From positions 145,900 to 209,899 of the forward strand of contig JBOHUD010000064.1 in the NCBI GenBank assembly GCA_050734155.1: 64,000 nucleotides of DNA. The letters run 5' to 3'. Below are positions 44,939 to 57,520 of the stretch, one piece after another (the first letter of the stretch is position 1; every line of letters begins with the position of its first letter). Origin of the DNA: Aeolococcus sp050734155 (GTDB lineage Bacteria > Chloroflexota > Dormibacteria > Aeolococcales > Aeolococcaceae). The position numbers and the translations under genes were made by a program. The notes under the pieces were generated by a model. The model was not told the origin of the DNA, did not search any database, and saw only the letters and a program-made list of their open reading frames with translations.

Positions 44939-45949
44939 CTATCGGACCCGCCGCGCTCCCTCCGGGGGCAGGGCCATGTGGTGCTTGGTGAGGATCTCCC
45001 GGACGGTGCCGCTCTGGGCGCGCATCACCAGGCTGTGGGTCTCCGCCCACCAGTCGTGGTACTGCACACCGCGAAGGATCCCGCCCCCGCTGATGCCGGT
45101 GGCAGCGATGCTCACCTGCCGCCCGGGCACCAGCTGCTCCATGCTGATCGACTCCTCGGGGTCGAATCCGGCAGCGCGCACCGCGGCCGCCTCCTCGTCG
45201 TGGCGGACCCAGGGCCGGCACTTCAGCTCCCCGCCCAGGCAGCGCATCGCGCACGCCGCCACGATGGCCTCCTGGGTGCCACCCGATCCGATCATCACGT
45301 CGATGCCGCTTCCCGGCCAGGCGGCCATCATGGCCGCGCCCACGTCACCATCCGAGATGAGCGCCACCCGCGCCCCCAGGGAACGCACCCGCTCGAGCAG
45401 GGCCTGGTGGCGAGGACGGTCGAGCATGACCACGGTGAGGTCCTGGACCTGCACCTCCATGGCGAAGGCGATGCGGCGCAGGTTGTTCTCGGGTGTGTCG
45501 GCGATGTCCACCGCCCCCTTGGCGGCGGGTCCAACGGCGATCTTGTGCATGTACGCCACCGGGGGCGGCGAGAGGATCCCACCGGGCTCGGCCGCGGCGG
45601 CGATGCTCAGCGCCTGGCTGAGGCCGCGCGCCACCAGGCTGACACCATCCACCGGGACGATGGCCAGGTCGATGCGCTCGCGACCGACGCCGATGCGCCG
45701 TCCCGGGGCGAGGTTGCTGTTGCCGCCCTCGGGGCCGATCACCACCCTCCCGTCGAAGGACATCCCGATGAGGGCCTCCTCCATCACGCCCTGGCCGGCG
45801 TCGCGGGCGCCCGACTTGTCGCCGCGACCCAGCCACCGTCCCACCGAGAGCGCCGCAGCCTCGGTGGCGCGGAGCAGCTCGAGGCCGCGGTGGCGATCAC
45901 GGCCGACCCGCGCCGGCGGTGCGCGGTCAGGCACGGCGGTGTTGGCCAT
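44939..45949 (-). CDS. GlpX-fold protein (class II FBPase family) lacking most metal ligands
   Basis: 336 residues aligning end to end with class II fructose-1,6-bisphosphatase: LGRGDKSGARD, RVVIG, IAVGPAAKGAVDI, PRHQALLERV, ISDGDVGAAM, GSGGTQEAIVAA and SIAATGISGG. The metal ligands of E. coli GlpX are mostly lost: Asp33 is Arg49, Glu57 is Pro73, Asp85 is Val98 and Glu88 is Asp101; only the Glu213 position (TQEA) remains. The GEGEIDEAP loop is rewritten as GPEGGNSNLAP. I therefore expect no normal FBPase activity; it may be a regulatory or sugar-phosphate-binding pseudoenzyme. It follows pyrG by 30 nt. Confidence 0.88.
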   Translation of the reverse strand: MANTAVPDRAPPARVGRDRHRGLELLRATEAAALSVGRWLGRGDKSGARDAGQGVMEEALIGMSFDGRVVIGPEGGNSNLAPGRRIGVGRERIDLAIVPVDGVSLVARGLSQALSIAAAAEPGGILSPPPVAYMHKIAVGPAAKGAVDIADTPENNLRRIAFAMEVQVQDLTVVMLDRPRHQALLERVRSLGARVALISDGDVGAAMMAAWPGSGIDVMIGSGGTQEAIVAACAMRCLGGELKCRPWVRHDEEAAAVRAAGFDPEESISMEQLVPGRQVSIAATGISGGGILRGVQYHDWWAETHSLVMRAQSGTVREILTKHHMALPPEGARRVR

Positions 45950-45979
45950 GGGCGCGATTATCGGCGGGGCGGAGGACCG

Positions 45980-47650
<1,671 letters not shown>

Positions 47651-47676
47651 GGGGAGCCTCCCTGGAGGTTTTCGCC

Positions 47677-47707
47677 AGTCTAGCAGCCGTCCCGGCCCCG
47701 CAGTGAA
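47677..47707 (-). promoter_or_regulatory. Probable promoter of pyrG
   Basis: TAGACT (47677-47682) with TTCACT (47702-47707) 19 nt upstream on the minus strand. It leaves a short leader in which the Shine-Dalgarno GGGAGG can pair with an adjacent CCTCC. Confidence 0.45.
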
Positions 47708-47722
47708 CCGATGTTCGCCCGG

Positions 47723-48352
47723 TCAGGCCGCGCCCCGGGGCTCCAGGACGACCACGCGGGAGTCGTCCGAGCCCGTGATCGCACCGTTGAGGTTGAGCTT
47801 GGGAAGCGCCTGGTGGGCGTCCTCGGCCAGCCCCATCTCCCGGGTGAAGGTGTCGACCGGCTCGTACTCGCCGCTGCCGGGCGACGCCGGGGAGCGATAG
47901 CGAACGGGGATCACGATGGGTGGGCTGAGGGCGTTGACCAGCTTGGCCGCCGCCGGCGCGGCCAGGGCGTCGCCGCCGCCGACCGGAGCGACGAGGACGT
48001 CGATGTGGCCGAGCGCATCGATCTCCTCCTCGGTGAGCTGGCGGTCGAGCCGGCCCACGCTGGCCACGCGGACGTCGTCGATCTCCACGCGCATGATGGT
48101 GCGGCCGTTGCCGAGGTCGACGCCGCGCACGCTGACGCCGCGAACCTCGAACTCACCCGCCCCACTGACCTCCTGGCTCCGCCCATCCCGGGGGCGGAGC
48201 CGGTCGGCATCGGTGCGGCCCTCGGTGCGCACCACCAGGTCCGGGGTGGCCTTGCCCAGGCCGGGCAGCTGGCCGTCCTGGGGGTCGATCACCACCTGGG
48301 TGTCGCGGCCGCGGAGGCGCACACAGGACAGGCCGAGGTAGGTGATCTCCAT
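47723..48352 (-). CDS. Metallo-beta-lactamase-fold pseudoenzyme without metal ligands
   Basis: 209 residues that follow the YtkL/UPF0173-like MBL pattern common in Chloroflexota: ITYLGLSCVRLRGRDTQVVIDP, GAGEFEVRGVSVRGV, LTEEEIDALGHIDVLVAPVGGG and EPVDTFTREMGL. The metal ligands are gone: LGHSC is LGLSC (Leu8), the HxHxDH loop reads VRTEGRTDAD, the GDLG Asp position reads GRLD, and the MHYR His is Arg151 (VRYR). The fold and spacing stay intact, so this is a maintained pseudoenzyme, not decay. TACCAT (48361-48366) lies 8 nt before the ATG. Confidence 0.85.
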   Translation of the reverse strand: MEITYLGLSCVRLRGRDTQVVIDPQDGQLPGLGKATPDLVVRTEGRTDADRLRPRDGRSQEVSGAGEFEVRGVSVRGVDLGNGRTIMRVEIDDVRVASVGRLDRQLTEEEIDALGHIDVLVAPVGGGDALAAPAAAKLVNALSPPIVIPVRYRSPASPGSGEYEPVDTFTREMGLAEDAHQALPKLNLNGAITGSDDSRVVVLEPRGAA

Positions 48353-48403
48353 CTCGCGGCATGGTAGCCCCGGCGCGGAGATCGCCGCTCCCGGACGCCG
48401 CCC

Positions 48404-49462
48404 TCAGGCGCCGGCCACAGTCAGCGTGACCGAGCGCGCCGCCCCGGTGGCACCGATGACCGCGAGGACCGCCCGGTCGCCCACCAGCAGGCCGAAGGCA
48501 CCGGGCTGGAGGGCGCCCGCGGAGAGCAGGGTGGTGCCGTTGACCGAGGTGACCACGTCGCCGGGCTGGAGCAGCCCGACCGCAGCACCGGTGGGGCTGA
48601 CCGAGCGGATCAGCGCGCCCTGGGACACCCCGGTGGCCGCGGACACCGCGGGGTCCACCAGGAAGCTGGTCACCCCGAAGGAGGCCGCCCCGGCCGGTGC
48701 GCCGCGCTGCACGCCGCTCACCAGCCGGGCGGCGTCCCGGCCCGAGGCCGCGGTCAGCCCCGACGCCGCGGGCACGGTGGTGACCACCCCGGTGACCGCC
48801 CCGGTGCCGTCGACCAGCGGTGCGCCGTCAGCCTGCGGGGCGGAGGTGGCGTCGACTGTGAGCAGGTCGGTGAGCTCCGCCTCGCCGTCGTTGGCGGTCA
48901 TGGCCACGGCGTCGACCACCCCGCTGCGCGTCGTGGTTGTGCCCAGGGCCGGCCGGAACACCGCCACCGCCAGGTCGCCGATGCGCGGGTCCTGGGCGGC
49001 GAAGCGCAGGGGTGTGAGTCCTGCCGCCCCGGCCGCGCGCAGCACCACGATGCCGTCGGCCACGTCGCTGGCCGCGATGGTGGCGTTGTAGCCGCGACCG
49101 TCAGCGGTGGCCACGCGCAGGCGGGTGGCGCCGCGCACGGCGTGGGCCGAGGTGACGATCAGGCCATCGCCGCTGACCGCGAACCCCTGGGTCAGCCCGG
49201 TCGCCGAGCCGGTGGCCAGCGCCCCCGGGGTGACCGCCGCGGTGCTGACCGTGACCAGCGAGGGCAGGACGGAGGTGGCGATGTCGCCGACCGACACCGC
49301 CCCGCCGCCGGTCTTGGTCTGGGTGATGACCCGCTCCACCGGGCCGAAGTGGCTGTACACGCCCCAGGCGCCCAGCCCCCCGCCGACCACGCCGACGCAG
49401 GCGCTGAGCACCACGGCGGCGAGCAGGCGTGTTCCCGAGGCGCGAGCGCCCGCCGCCTTCAC
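48404..49462 (-). CDS. Membrane-anchored HtrA-like pseudoprotease (Ser to Asp) with PDZ domain
   Basis: 352 residues: one N-terminal membrane helix (about 12-37), a trypsin-like S1C domain and a C-terminal PDZ domain (about 270-350, ALIRSVSPTGAAVGLLQPGDV). His107 (VTSAHAV) and Asp136 (DGIVVL) are present, but the GNSGGPL nucleophile motif reads QADGAPL, with Asp212 in the Ser position. It should bind but not cleave proteins outside the membrane. The gene overlaps the following MBL gene start/stop (ATGA at 49459-49462) and belongs to the UPF0182 unit. Confidence 0.85.
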   Translation of the reverse strand: MKAAGARASGTRLLAAVVLSACVGVVGGGLGAWGVYSHFGPVERVITQTKTGGGAVSVGDIATSVLPSLVTVSTAAVTPGALATGSATGLTQGFAVSGDGLIVTSAHAVRGATRLRVATADGRGYNATIAASDVADGIVVLRAAGAAGLTPLRFAAQDPRIGDLAVAVFRPALGTTTTRSGVVDAVAMTANDGEAELTDLLTVDATSAPQADGAPLVDGTGAVTGVVTTVPAASGLTAASGRDAARLVSGVQRGAPAGAASFGVTSFLVDPAVSAATGVSQGALIRSVSPTGAAVGLLQPGDVVTSVNGTTLLSAGALQPGAFGLLVGDRAVLAVIGATGAARSVTLTVAGA

Positions 49463-50400
49463 TCCGCGACGGCGGGGGCTCGCGTCGACGCGTGCGTCGA
49501 GAGGTAGCGGACGATGCCGGCGGCGTTGCTGTGCACGCCGTTCAGCACCTCGAACTTCTCGCGCAGGGCGTCGGAGAGCCCCGCTGGAGCACCGGCGAAC
49601 GCGTCGGCGAGGGCGGCCGCGACGTCGTCGACGCCGGCCTCCTCGCTCTCTCGCATGGTGCGCTCGGCGACCTCCACCCAGCGGTGCAGCAGCGCCTCGG
49701 CGTCGGCGAGCGTCTCCTCCGGCCCCTCGACCGGGCCGTAATGGGTGAGCACGAGGAGCTCGGGCCGCAGGGCGGCGAAGCGGCGCAGGCTGGCGGTCGC
49801 CTGTTCCAGGTCGAAGTCGGGCGGCGGCGTGGCCGGACGGAGGATGCCGATGTCGGGGAGCCTGACCCCCACGGCGTCCCCGACCAGGAGGGTGCCGGTG
49901 CGCTCGTCGAGAACGGCGTGGTGGTGCTTGGCGTGACCCGGGGAGTCGATCAGGGTGAGCAGGTGGCCGTCGCCGAGGTCGACGCGATGGCCGTCGGCCG
50001 CGGCCACCAGGCGATGCTCGGGGACGGGCAGCATCCTGCCGTAGAGGGAGTCGAGGAGCGGCCCGTACACCCGGGCGGCGCTGTCGATGAGCCGGCTGGG
50101 ATCGAGCAGGTGCCGGGCCCCCCGCTCGTGCACCACCACAGTGGCGTTGGGAAACGCGGCGGCCAGGTCGCCGACGCCGCCGGCGTGGTCCAGGTGGATG
50201 TGGGTGACGACGATCCAGCGCAGGTCGTCGGGGCCCAGGCCCGCCTCGCGGAGCGCGTCCGTGACCGCCGCCACGCTGCTCTGCGAGCCGGTCTCGACCA
50301 GGGCCGGCTGGGCGCCGTCGAAGAGGAACCCCGCGGTCATCCCATCCATGCCGCCCAGGAGGGTGTCGATCTGGCGGATGCCGGGAGCGATCAGGTCCAT
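49459..50400 (-). CDS. MBL-fold metallo-hydrolase (intact)
   Basis: 313 residues from ATG 50400. All metal ligands are visible: THIHLDHAGG (HxHxDH), DSPGHAKHHHAVL, LLVGDAVGV and VLTHYGPVEG. It resembles beta-lactamase-fold hydrolases of the glyoxalase II / quorum-quenching type, with a C-terminal helical extension (about 240-313). Substrate unknown. Its ATG overlaps the UPF0182 stop (TGATG) and its stop overlaps the pseudo-HtrA start. The longer frame into UPF0182 is shadow. Confidence 0.9.
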   Translation of the reverse strand: MDLIAPGIRQIDTLLGGMDGMTAGFLFDGAQPALVETGSQSSVAAVTDALREAGLGPDDLRWIVVTHIHLDHAGGVGDLAAAFPNATVVVHERGARHLLDPSRLIDSAARVYGPLLDSLYGRMLPVPEHRLVAAADGHRVDLGDGHLLTLIDSPGHAKHHHAVLDERTGTLLVGDAVGVRLPDIGILRPATPPPDFDLEQATASLRRFAALRPELLVLTHYGPVEGPEETLADAEALLHRWVEVAERTMRESEEAGVDDVAAALADAFAGAPAGLSDALREKFEVLNGVHSNAAGIVRYLSTHASTRAPAVAE

Positions 50401-53400
50401 CAGGGGCTCGGGGTGGGCGTCGCGGCCGGGCTGGCTCTCGGTGAGGCGGAGGGCGAGGCCGGTGCGGTCTGCTGGAGCAGTGCTGCCAGCTGGGCGCTGT
50501 CGGCCTTGACCGCGTCCTCCTCCTTGCCGAAGGTGGTGAAGTCGCCCTTCTGCAGGGCCGCCTGCGCCGCCTGCTGGTGGTTGAGCAGGTCGTTGAGCAG
50601 CGTCAGCTCCTGGGAGGTGAAGTTGGCGGACCCGGGCGGGGGGTTGGTGGTCGTCGACGGAGACGTGGTCGGCGGCCCGCTCGGGTTGGCCAGACCGGGG
50701 ATGGGCTGGGTGGTGTTGAGCAGGGTCTGCAGCGCCTGCGCGAACGACGACCCCTGGGCGACGGCGTTCTGGGTGCCCACGATGACCTCGTGCAGCTGGG
50801 GGAACGCCGTGCCCCCGGCTCCGCCCGAGGCGAGCACGTAGAGCGGACGCACGTACAGGAAGGAGTCGTTGTTGAAGGGCAGCACGATGACGTTGCCGAG
50901 GATCACCGAGGAGCCGTGCTGAGCGAGCAGGCTGACCTCGGGGCTGATGATCGGGTCGGTGTTGATGTTGTTGTCGAACTGCAGCGGACCGAGGACGTTG
51001 ACGGAGTTGTTGAGCGGGACCGCCACCAGCTTGGGGTGGTTGGTGCTGGTGTAGTCCGACTCCGCCGCCAGCCAAGCCGTCATGTTGTTGGCGCCTCCCC
51101 CGCTCGAGCTCGCCGGCGAGAACGACTGGAAGAGGATGAAGCTGGGCTGGCTGTCCCCCGGCAGGGTCACCTCGATGTAGTACGGCTGGGTGTCCTGCTG
51201 CTGGCCGTTGAGCTGCTGCTGGGCGATGCGGTAGCGGTCGCTGCCGTTGAAGAACACCGAGGCGTTGCTGACATGGACATTGGCGTACACCTGGGCCTGC
51301 GCGGAGAAGAGGTCCTCGGGATAGCGCAGGTGACTGCGCAGCGAGGCCGGCATGGTGCTGAGCGGCTGCATGAGACCGGGGTAGATGGCGTTCCACGCCG
51401 CGGTGATCGGCTCGTTGAGGTCGACCGCGTAGAGGGTGATGGCGCAGGTGCGGGCGTCGATCACCGCCTTGACGGCGTTGCGCATGTAGGACACCCCGTT
51501 CTGCACCGCCGACTCGGGGAAGCGATCGGTCTGCACATAGGTGTCGGCGATGTAGTCCAGGTGACCGGTGGCGTCGTCGACGACCACGTACGGGTCAGAG
51601 TCGACATGGAGGAAGGGGGCGATGCTGGTGATGCGATCCTGGATGCGGCGGTGCACCAGCACCCTGCTGTTGGCGGTCAGCGAGTTGTTGAGGAAGAGGT
51701 CGAGGGTGCCGAACGAGTCCACCGAGACGGCCAGCCTGTCGAAGATGTTGCCCACCGCGATGCCCTGCATCTCATTGCCGGCGTGGAAGGTGGCGTCGCC
51801 GCCGCCGGCGGGATAATCGAACTCGTTCTGCAGGGTTCCGGTCACCACCGGTTGGGTGGTGGAGAGCCCGCAGTAGATGCGTGGGTCACCCGCCTTGCCA
51901 TCGAAGCTGAGCCCGGGCGGCGCGTCCGGCGACACCTGCTTCATGGGCTGCTGCCCCACCAGCACCTGCGGCTTGCCCTCCGAGGCGACGGCGTTGACCG
52001 AGACCGCGGTGACCCCGTAGCCGTGCGTGTAGTTGAGGGCGCTGTTGATGAAGGAGGCGTTGGGGATGTCGTTCTCGGCGATCTCGCGCGGACCGAGCAT
52101 CACCTCGGTGTCGCCGGAGCCGTCGGCGGCGGGGTAGCGATCGACGGTGATGGTCGGGTACGTCTGGTAGCTGCGGCTGCGGTCGATCTGGGCGAACGTG
52201 TCGGGGAGCTGGGTGGTGTCCTGGATGCGCACGTTGCGCAGCGTCCCCGGGTCGGCGGCGAGATCGGACAGGGTGGGCGCCGCCACGCTGCCGAAATTGC
52301 GGACCTCGACGTCGGAGGGCTGCAGTGCCCAGGCGTATCGACTGGTGGCCAGGTAGTCGTTGATCGGCGGTGTCTGGGCCACCTGGGCGTTGGGGTTGAC
52401 CGACGCGCCCTGGTAGATGAGCGCGGGGACCCCCTGCACCACCCCGGCGAGGACCAGCCAGCCCACCAGCGTGCCCGCGAACACAGCCGCGCTGGAGCCG
52501 GCTCCGCGATTGCGGCGCAGCAGCACCAGCGCCACGGTGACCACCGCCAGCGCCAGCGCCACCCACTGGAGCACGCCCAGGACCGGCCGGGTGACGTTGC
52601 GCTGGGTGGCGTCGAGGCCGACGAAGTTGTCGTGCTGCGCGGTGGCCAGGTGGTAGACGCCGAAATGTGCGCCCAGGGCTGCCATCACGAACACCCCGGC
52701 GAGCGCGATGCCGGCGTGGGTGACCGCGGCGCTGAAGCCGTCCTCGAAGCGCCTCCCCTCGGGAGGCTTCACCGGCAGGGTCACCTCCGCCGGCGCGTTG
52801 GCCAGGGAGAACGAGAAGGCCGCCAGCCCGATCGCGCCGATCAGCCCGATGAGCACGACCGCCCAGAGCAACCCCTGGAAGGCATCGAGGACGGGAAGGG
52901 TGAAGACGAAGAACGAGTAGTCCTGGTGGAAGACCGGGTCCACCGCCCCGAAGTGCTGACCGTGGAGCCAGAGCAGGACGTCCTGCCACCCCCCGGCCAG
53001 GACCGCCCCGCCTCCGATGGCGGCGATCACCGCCACGGCGATGCCGGCCCAGAGCGCGATGCGCCCGCCGCGCGTGTCGAGATGGCGCGCCGCCCTCACC
53101 CACCCGACGACGCTGAGGCCGACGCCGCCGCCGGTGATCGCCGCTCCGACGAGGAACAGCACCACCTGGGCCAGGAATGGCGTCCAGAAGACATTGGTGT
53201 GGTTGAGGCTGGCGTAGTACAGGTAGCTGGCGCGCAGCCCGAGGAGCCAGCGGCCGAGCACCACCAGCAGCACGATCGCCACCGCCACGATGGCCAGCAC
53301 CCGCCGGCCGCGATGCCGCTCCGGTGGGCCGCCCGAGCGCACCACGCGCGGACCGCGCCGCCGCCGGAGGATCTCCTCGGGATCGAAGCCGAATGCGCTC

Positions 53401-53402
53401 AC
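50400..53402 (-). CDS. UPF0182 family large membrane protein
   Basis: 1000 residues. Seven membrane helices in the first 340 residues (for example VLAIVAVAIVLLVVLGRWLL and VLGVLQWVALALAVVTVALVL), then a large extracytoplasmic domain (about 350-880) with the family segments YPAADGSGDTEVMLGPREI and AVDLNEPITAAWNAIYPGLM, and a Pro/Ser/Thr tail ending ASPAATPTPSP. The family is widespread in actinobacteria and relatives; function unknown. First gene of a unit with the MBL and pseudo-HtrA genes, which suggests a shared envelope role. Confidence 0.93.
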   Translation of the reverse strand: MSAFGFDPEEILRRRRGPRVVRSGGPPERHRGRRVLAIVAVAIVLLVVLGRWLLGLRASYLYYASLNHTNVFWTPFLAQVVLFLVGAAITGGGVGLSVVGWVRAARHLDTRGGRIALWAGIAVAVIAAIGGGAVLAGGWQDVLLWLHGQHFGAVDPVFHQDYSFFVFTLPVLDAFQGLLWAVVLIGLIGAIGLAAFSFSLANAPAEVTLPVKPPEGRRFEDGFSAAVTHAGIALAGVFVMAALGAHFGVYHLATAQHDNFVGLDATQRNVTRPVLGVLQWVALALAVVTVALVLLRRNRGAGSSAAVFAGTLVGWLVLAGVVQGVPALIYQGASVNPNAQVAQTPPINDYLATSRYAWALQPSDVEVRNFGSVAAPTLSDLAADPGTLRNVRIQDTTQLPDTFAQIDRSRSYQTYPTITVDRYPAADGSGDTEVMLGPREIAENDIPNASFINSALNYTHGYGVTAVSVNAVASEGKPQVLVGQQPMKQVSPDAPPGLSFDGKAGDPRIYCGLSTTQPVVTGTLQNEFDYPAGGGDATFHAGNEMQGIAVGNIFDRLAVSVDSFGTLDLFLNNSLTANSRVLVHRRIQDRITSIAPFLHVDSDPYVVVDDATGHLDYIADTYVQTDRFPESAVQNGVSYMRNAVKAVIDARTCAITLYAVDLNEPITAAWNAIYPGLMQPLSTMPASLRSHLRYPEDLFSAQAQVYANVHVSNASVFFNGSDRYRIAQQQLNGQQQDTQPYYIEVTLPGDSQPSFILFQSFSPASSSGGGANNMTAWLAAESDYTSTNHPKLVAVPLNNSVNVLGPLQFDNNINTDPIISPEVSLLAQHGSSVILGNVIVLPFNNDSFLYVRPLYVLASGGAGGTAFPQLHEVIVGTQNAVAQGSSFAQALQTLLNTTQPIPGLANPSGPPTTSPSTTTNPPPGSANFTSQELTLLNDLLNHQQAAQAALQKGDFTTFGKEEDAVKADSAQLAALLQQTAPASPSASPRASPAATPTPSP

Positions 53403-53454
53403 TTGGCGCGGAGTGTAGCCCGAGGCGGGTTGCCGCCCACCGTCACCGGAGCGC

Positions 53455-53775
53455 TCAGCGCCGTTGCAGGAGCAGCCGAACGTCGAACGGGTCGCGGCGG
53501 CGGCGCACCCGGCGGGTGACCTCGGGACGCACCTGGATCATGTAGGGCTCCTGCTGGCGGAGCACCTCCTCGATGGCCTCGGCGATGACCATCCCCTCGC
53601 GAATGGTGGGCACGCGCTCGCTCAGGGCATCGACCATGGCGGCCGTCACCGTGGTGTGGTCGAGCTCGTGAGCCTGCTCGAGGATGGTGAGGCAATCGTC
53701 GAGACGGCGCAGGCGAACGCGCCGCTCCTCTCCCCCGCTGTCCAGCTGGACCATGACACGTGCAAGGTACTCCAT
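53455..53775 (-). CDS. Small conserved hypothetical protein
   Basis: 106 residues, charged, largely helical (RRVRLRRLDDCLTILEQAHELDHTTVTAAMVDALSERV, GMVIAEAIEEVLRQQEPYMI), ending in a basic Arg-rich segment. No family recognised; the pattern resembles small regulatory or structural proteins. It lies 52 nt upstream of UPF0182 and 36 nt after uvrA, so it could be in either unit. Coding status is supported by clean frame composition and absence of competitors. Confidence 0.65.
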   Translation of the reverse strand: MEYLARVMVQLDSGGEERRVRLRRLDDCLTILEQAHELDHTTVTAAMVDALSERVPTIREGMVIAEAIEEVLRQQEPYMIQVRPEVTRRVRRRRDPFDVRLLLQRR

Positions 53776-53810
53776 GCGCGCGTTTGGCGCGAGTCACCGT
53801 TTGGCGCCGC

Positions 53811-56735
<2,925 letters not shown>

Positions 56736-56860
56736 TGACCTGCAAGCGTACCCGCACATGCGTTCCCTTCGCCGTGGGCGGGGCGGGCGGAGCGCCGATC
56801 CGCCGTGTGGCCGGGTGTGGAACCGCCGGCGGCGGGCACAATCAATCCAGGAGGTCATCC

Positions 56861-57520
56861 ATGTTCAGCTTTCTCAGCTCCCCCAAGACGCGGGCGGTGT
56901 CCGCCGCCGAGGCGCTGCCCGGGCGGCAGGAGCCCATCCCCGTGACCGCGACCCACCGCATCAGCGGCCGCCCGCTGACCCCCCCGTACCCAGAGGGGAC
57001 CGACACGGCCATCTTCGGGATGGGCTGCTTCTGGGGCGCCGAACGACTCTTCTGGAACCTGGACGGCGTCTGGGTGACCGCGGTCGGGTACGCCGGGGGC
57101 TTCACCCCCAACCCCACCTACGAGGAGGTGTGCTCGGCCAGGACCGGGCATGCTGAGGTGGTGCTGGTGGTGTACGACCCCGCCCTGGTGACCTACGAGA
57201 GGCTGCTCAGCGTCTTCTGGGAGGAGCACGACCCCACCCAGGGGATGCGCCAGGGCAACGACGTCGGCACCCAGTACCGCAGCCTGATCGGCACCTTCGG
57301 AGCGGCCCAGGCGGCGACGGCGGAGCGCTCGCGGGCCGCCTACCAGGAACGCCTCACCGGGGCCGGGAGGAGCGAGATCAGCACCGAGGTCGTCTCCGCT
57401 CCCACCTTCTACTTCGCCGAGCCCTACCACCAGCAGTACCTGGAGGCCAACCCGGGTGGCTACTGTGGCCTGCAGGGAACCGGGGTGAGCTGCCCCATCG
57501 GCACCGGGGTGGGCGGCTAG
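56861..57520 (+). CDS. msrA: Peptide-methionine (S)-S-oxide reductase
   Basis: 219 residues from ATG 56861, with AGGAGG 9 nt upstream. The catalytic GCFWGAERLFWNLDGV motif is near residue 52, followed by VGYAGG and HAEVV. The C-terminus has a resolving-Cys region (GYCGLQGTGVSCPIG). It reduces methionine sulfoxide in oxidised proteins, using thioredoxin. About 45 residues precede the domain, slightly more than usual but without a signal peptide. Divergent from uvrA; its stop overlaps the 3' end of the convergent FemAB-like gene by 4 nt. Confidence 0.96.
   Translation: MFSFLSSPKTRAVSAAEALPGRQEPIPVTATHRISGRPLTPPYPEGTDTAIFGMGCFWGAERLFWNLDGVWVTAVGYAGGFTPNPTYEEVCSARTGHAEVVLVVYDPALVTYERLLSVFWEEHDPTQGMRQGNDVGTQYRSLIGTFGAAQAATAERSRAAYQERLTGAGRSEISTEVVSAPTFYFAEPYHQQYLEANPGGYCGLQGTGVSCPIGTGVGG

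Noticed and set aside
50577..53519. A 980-codon plus-strand ORF over UPF0182
   Set aside because: It is the antisense shadow of a high-GC gene: Gly/Val/Asp/Arg-rich with no domain and no start signal.
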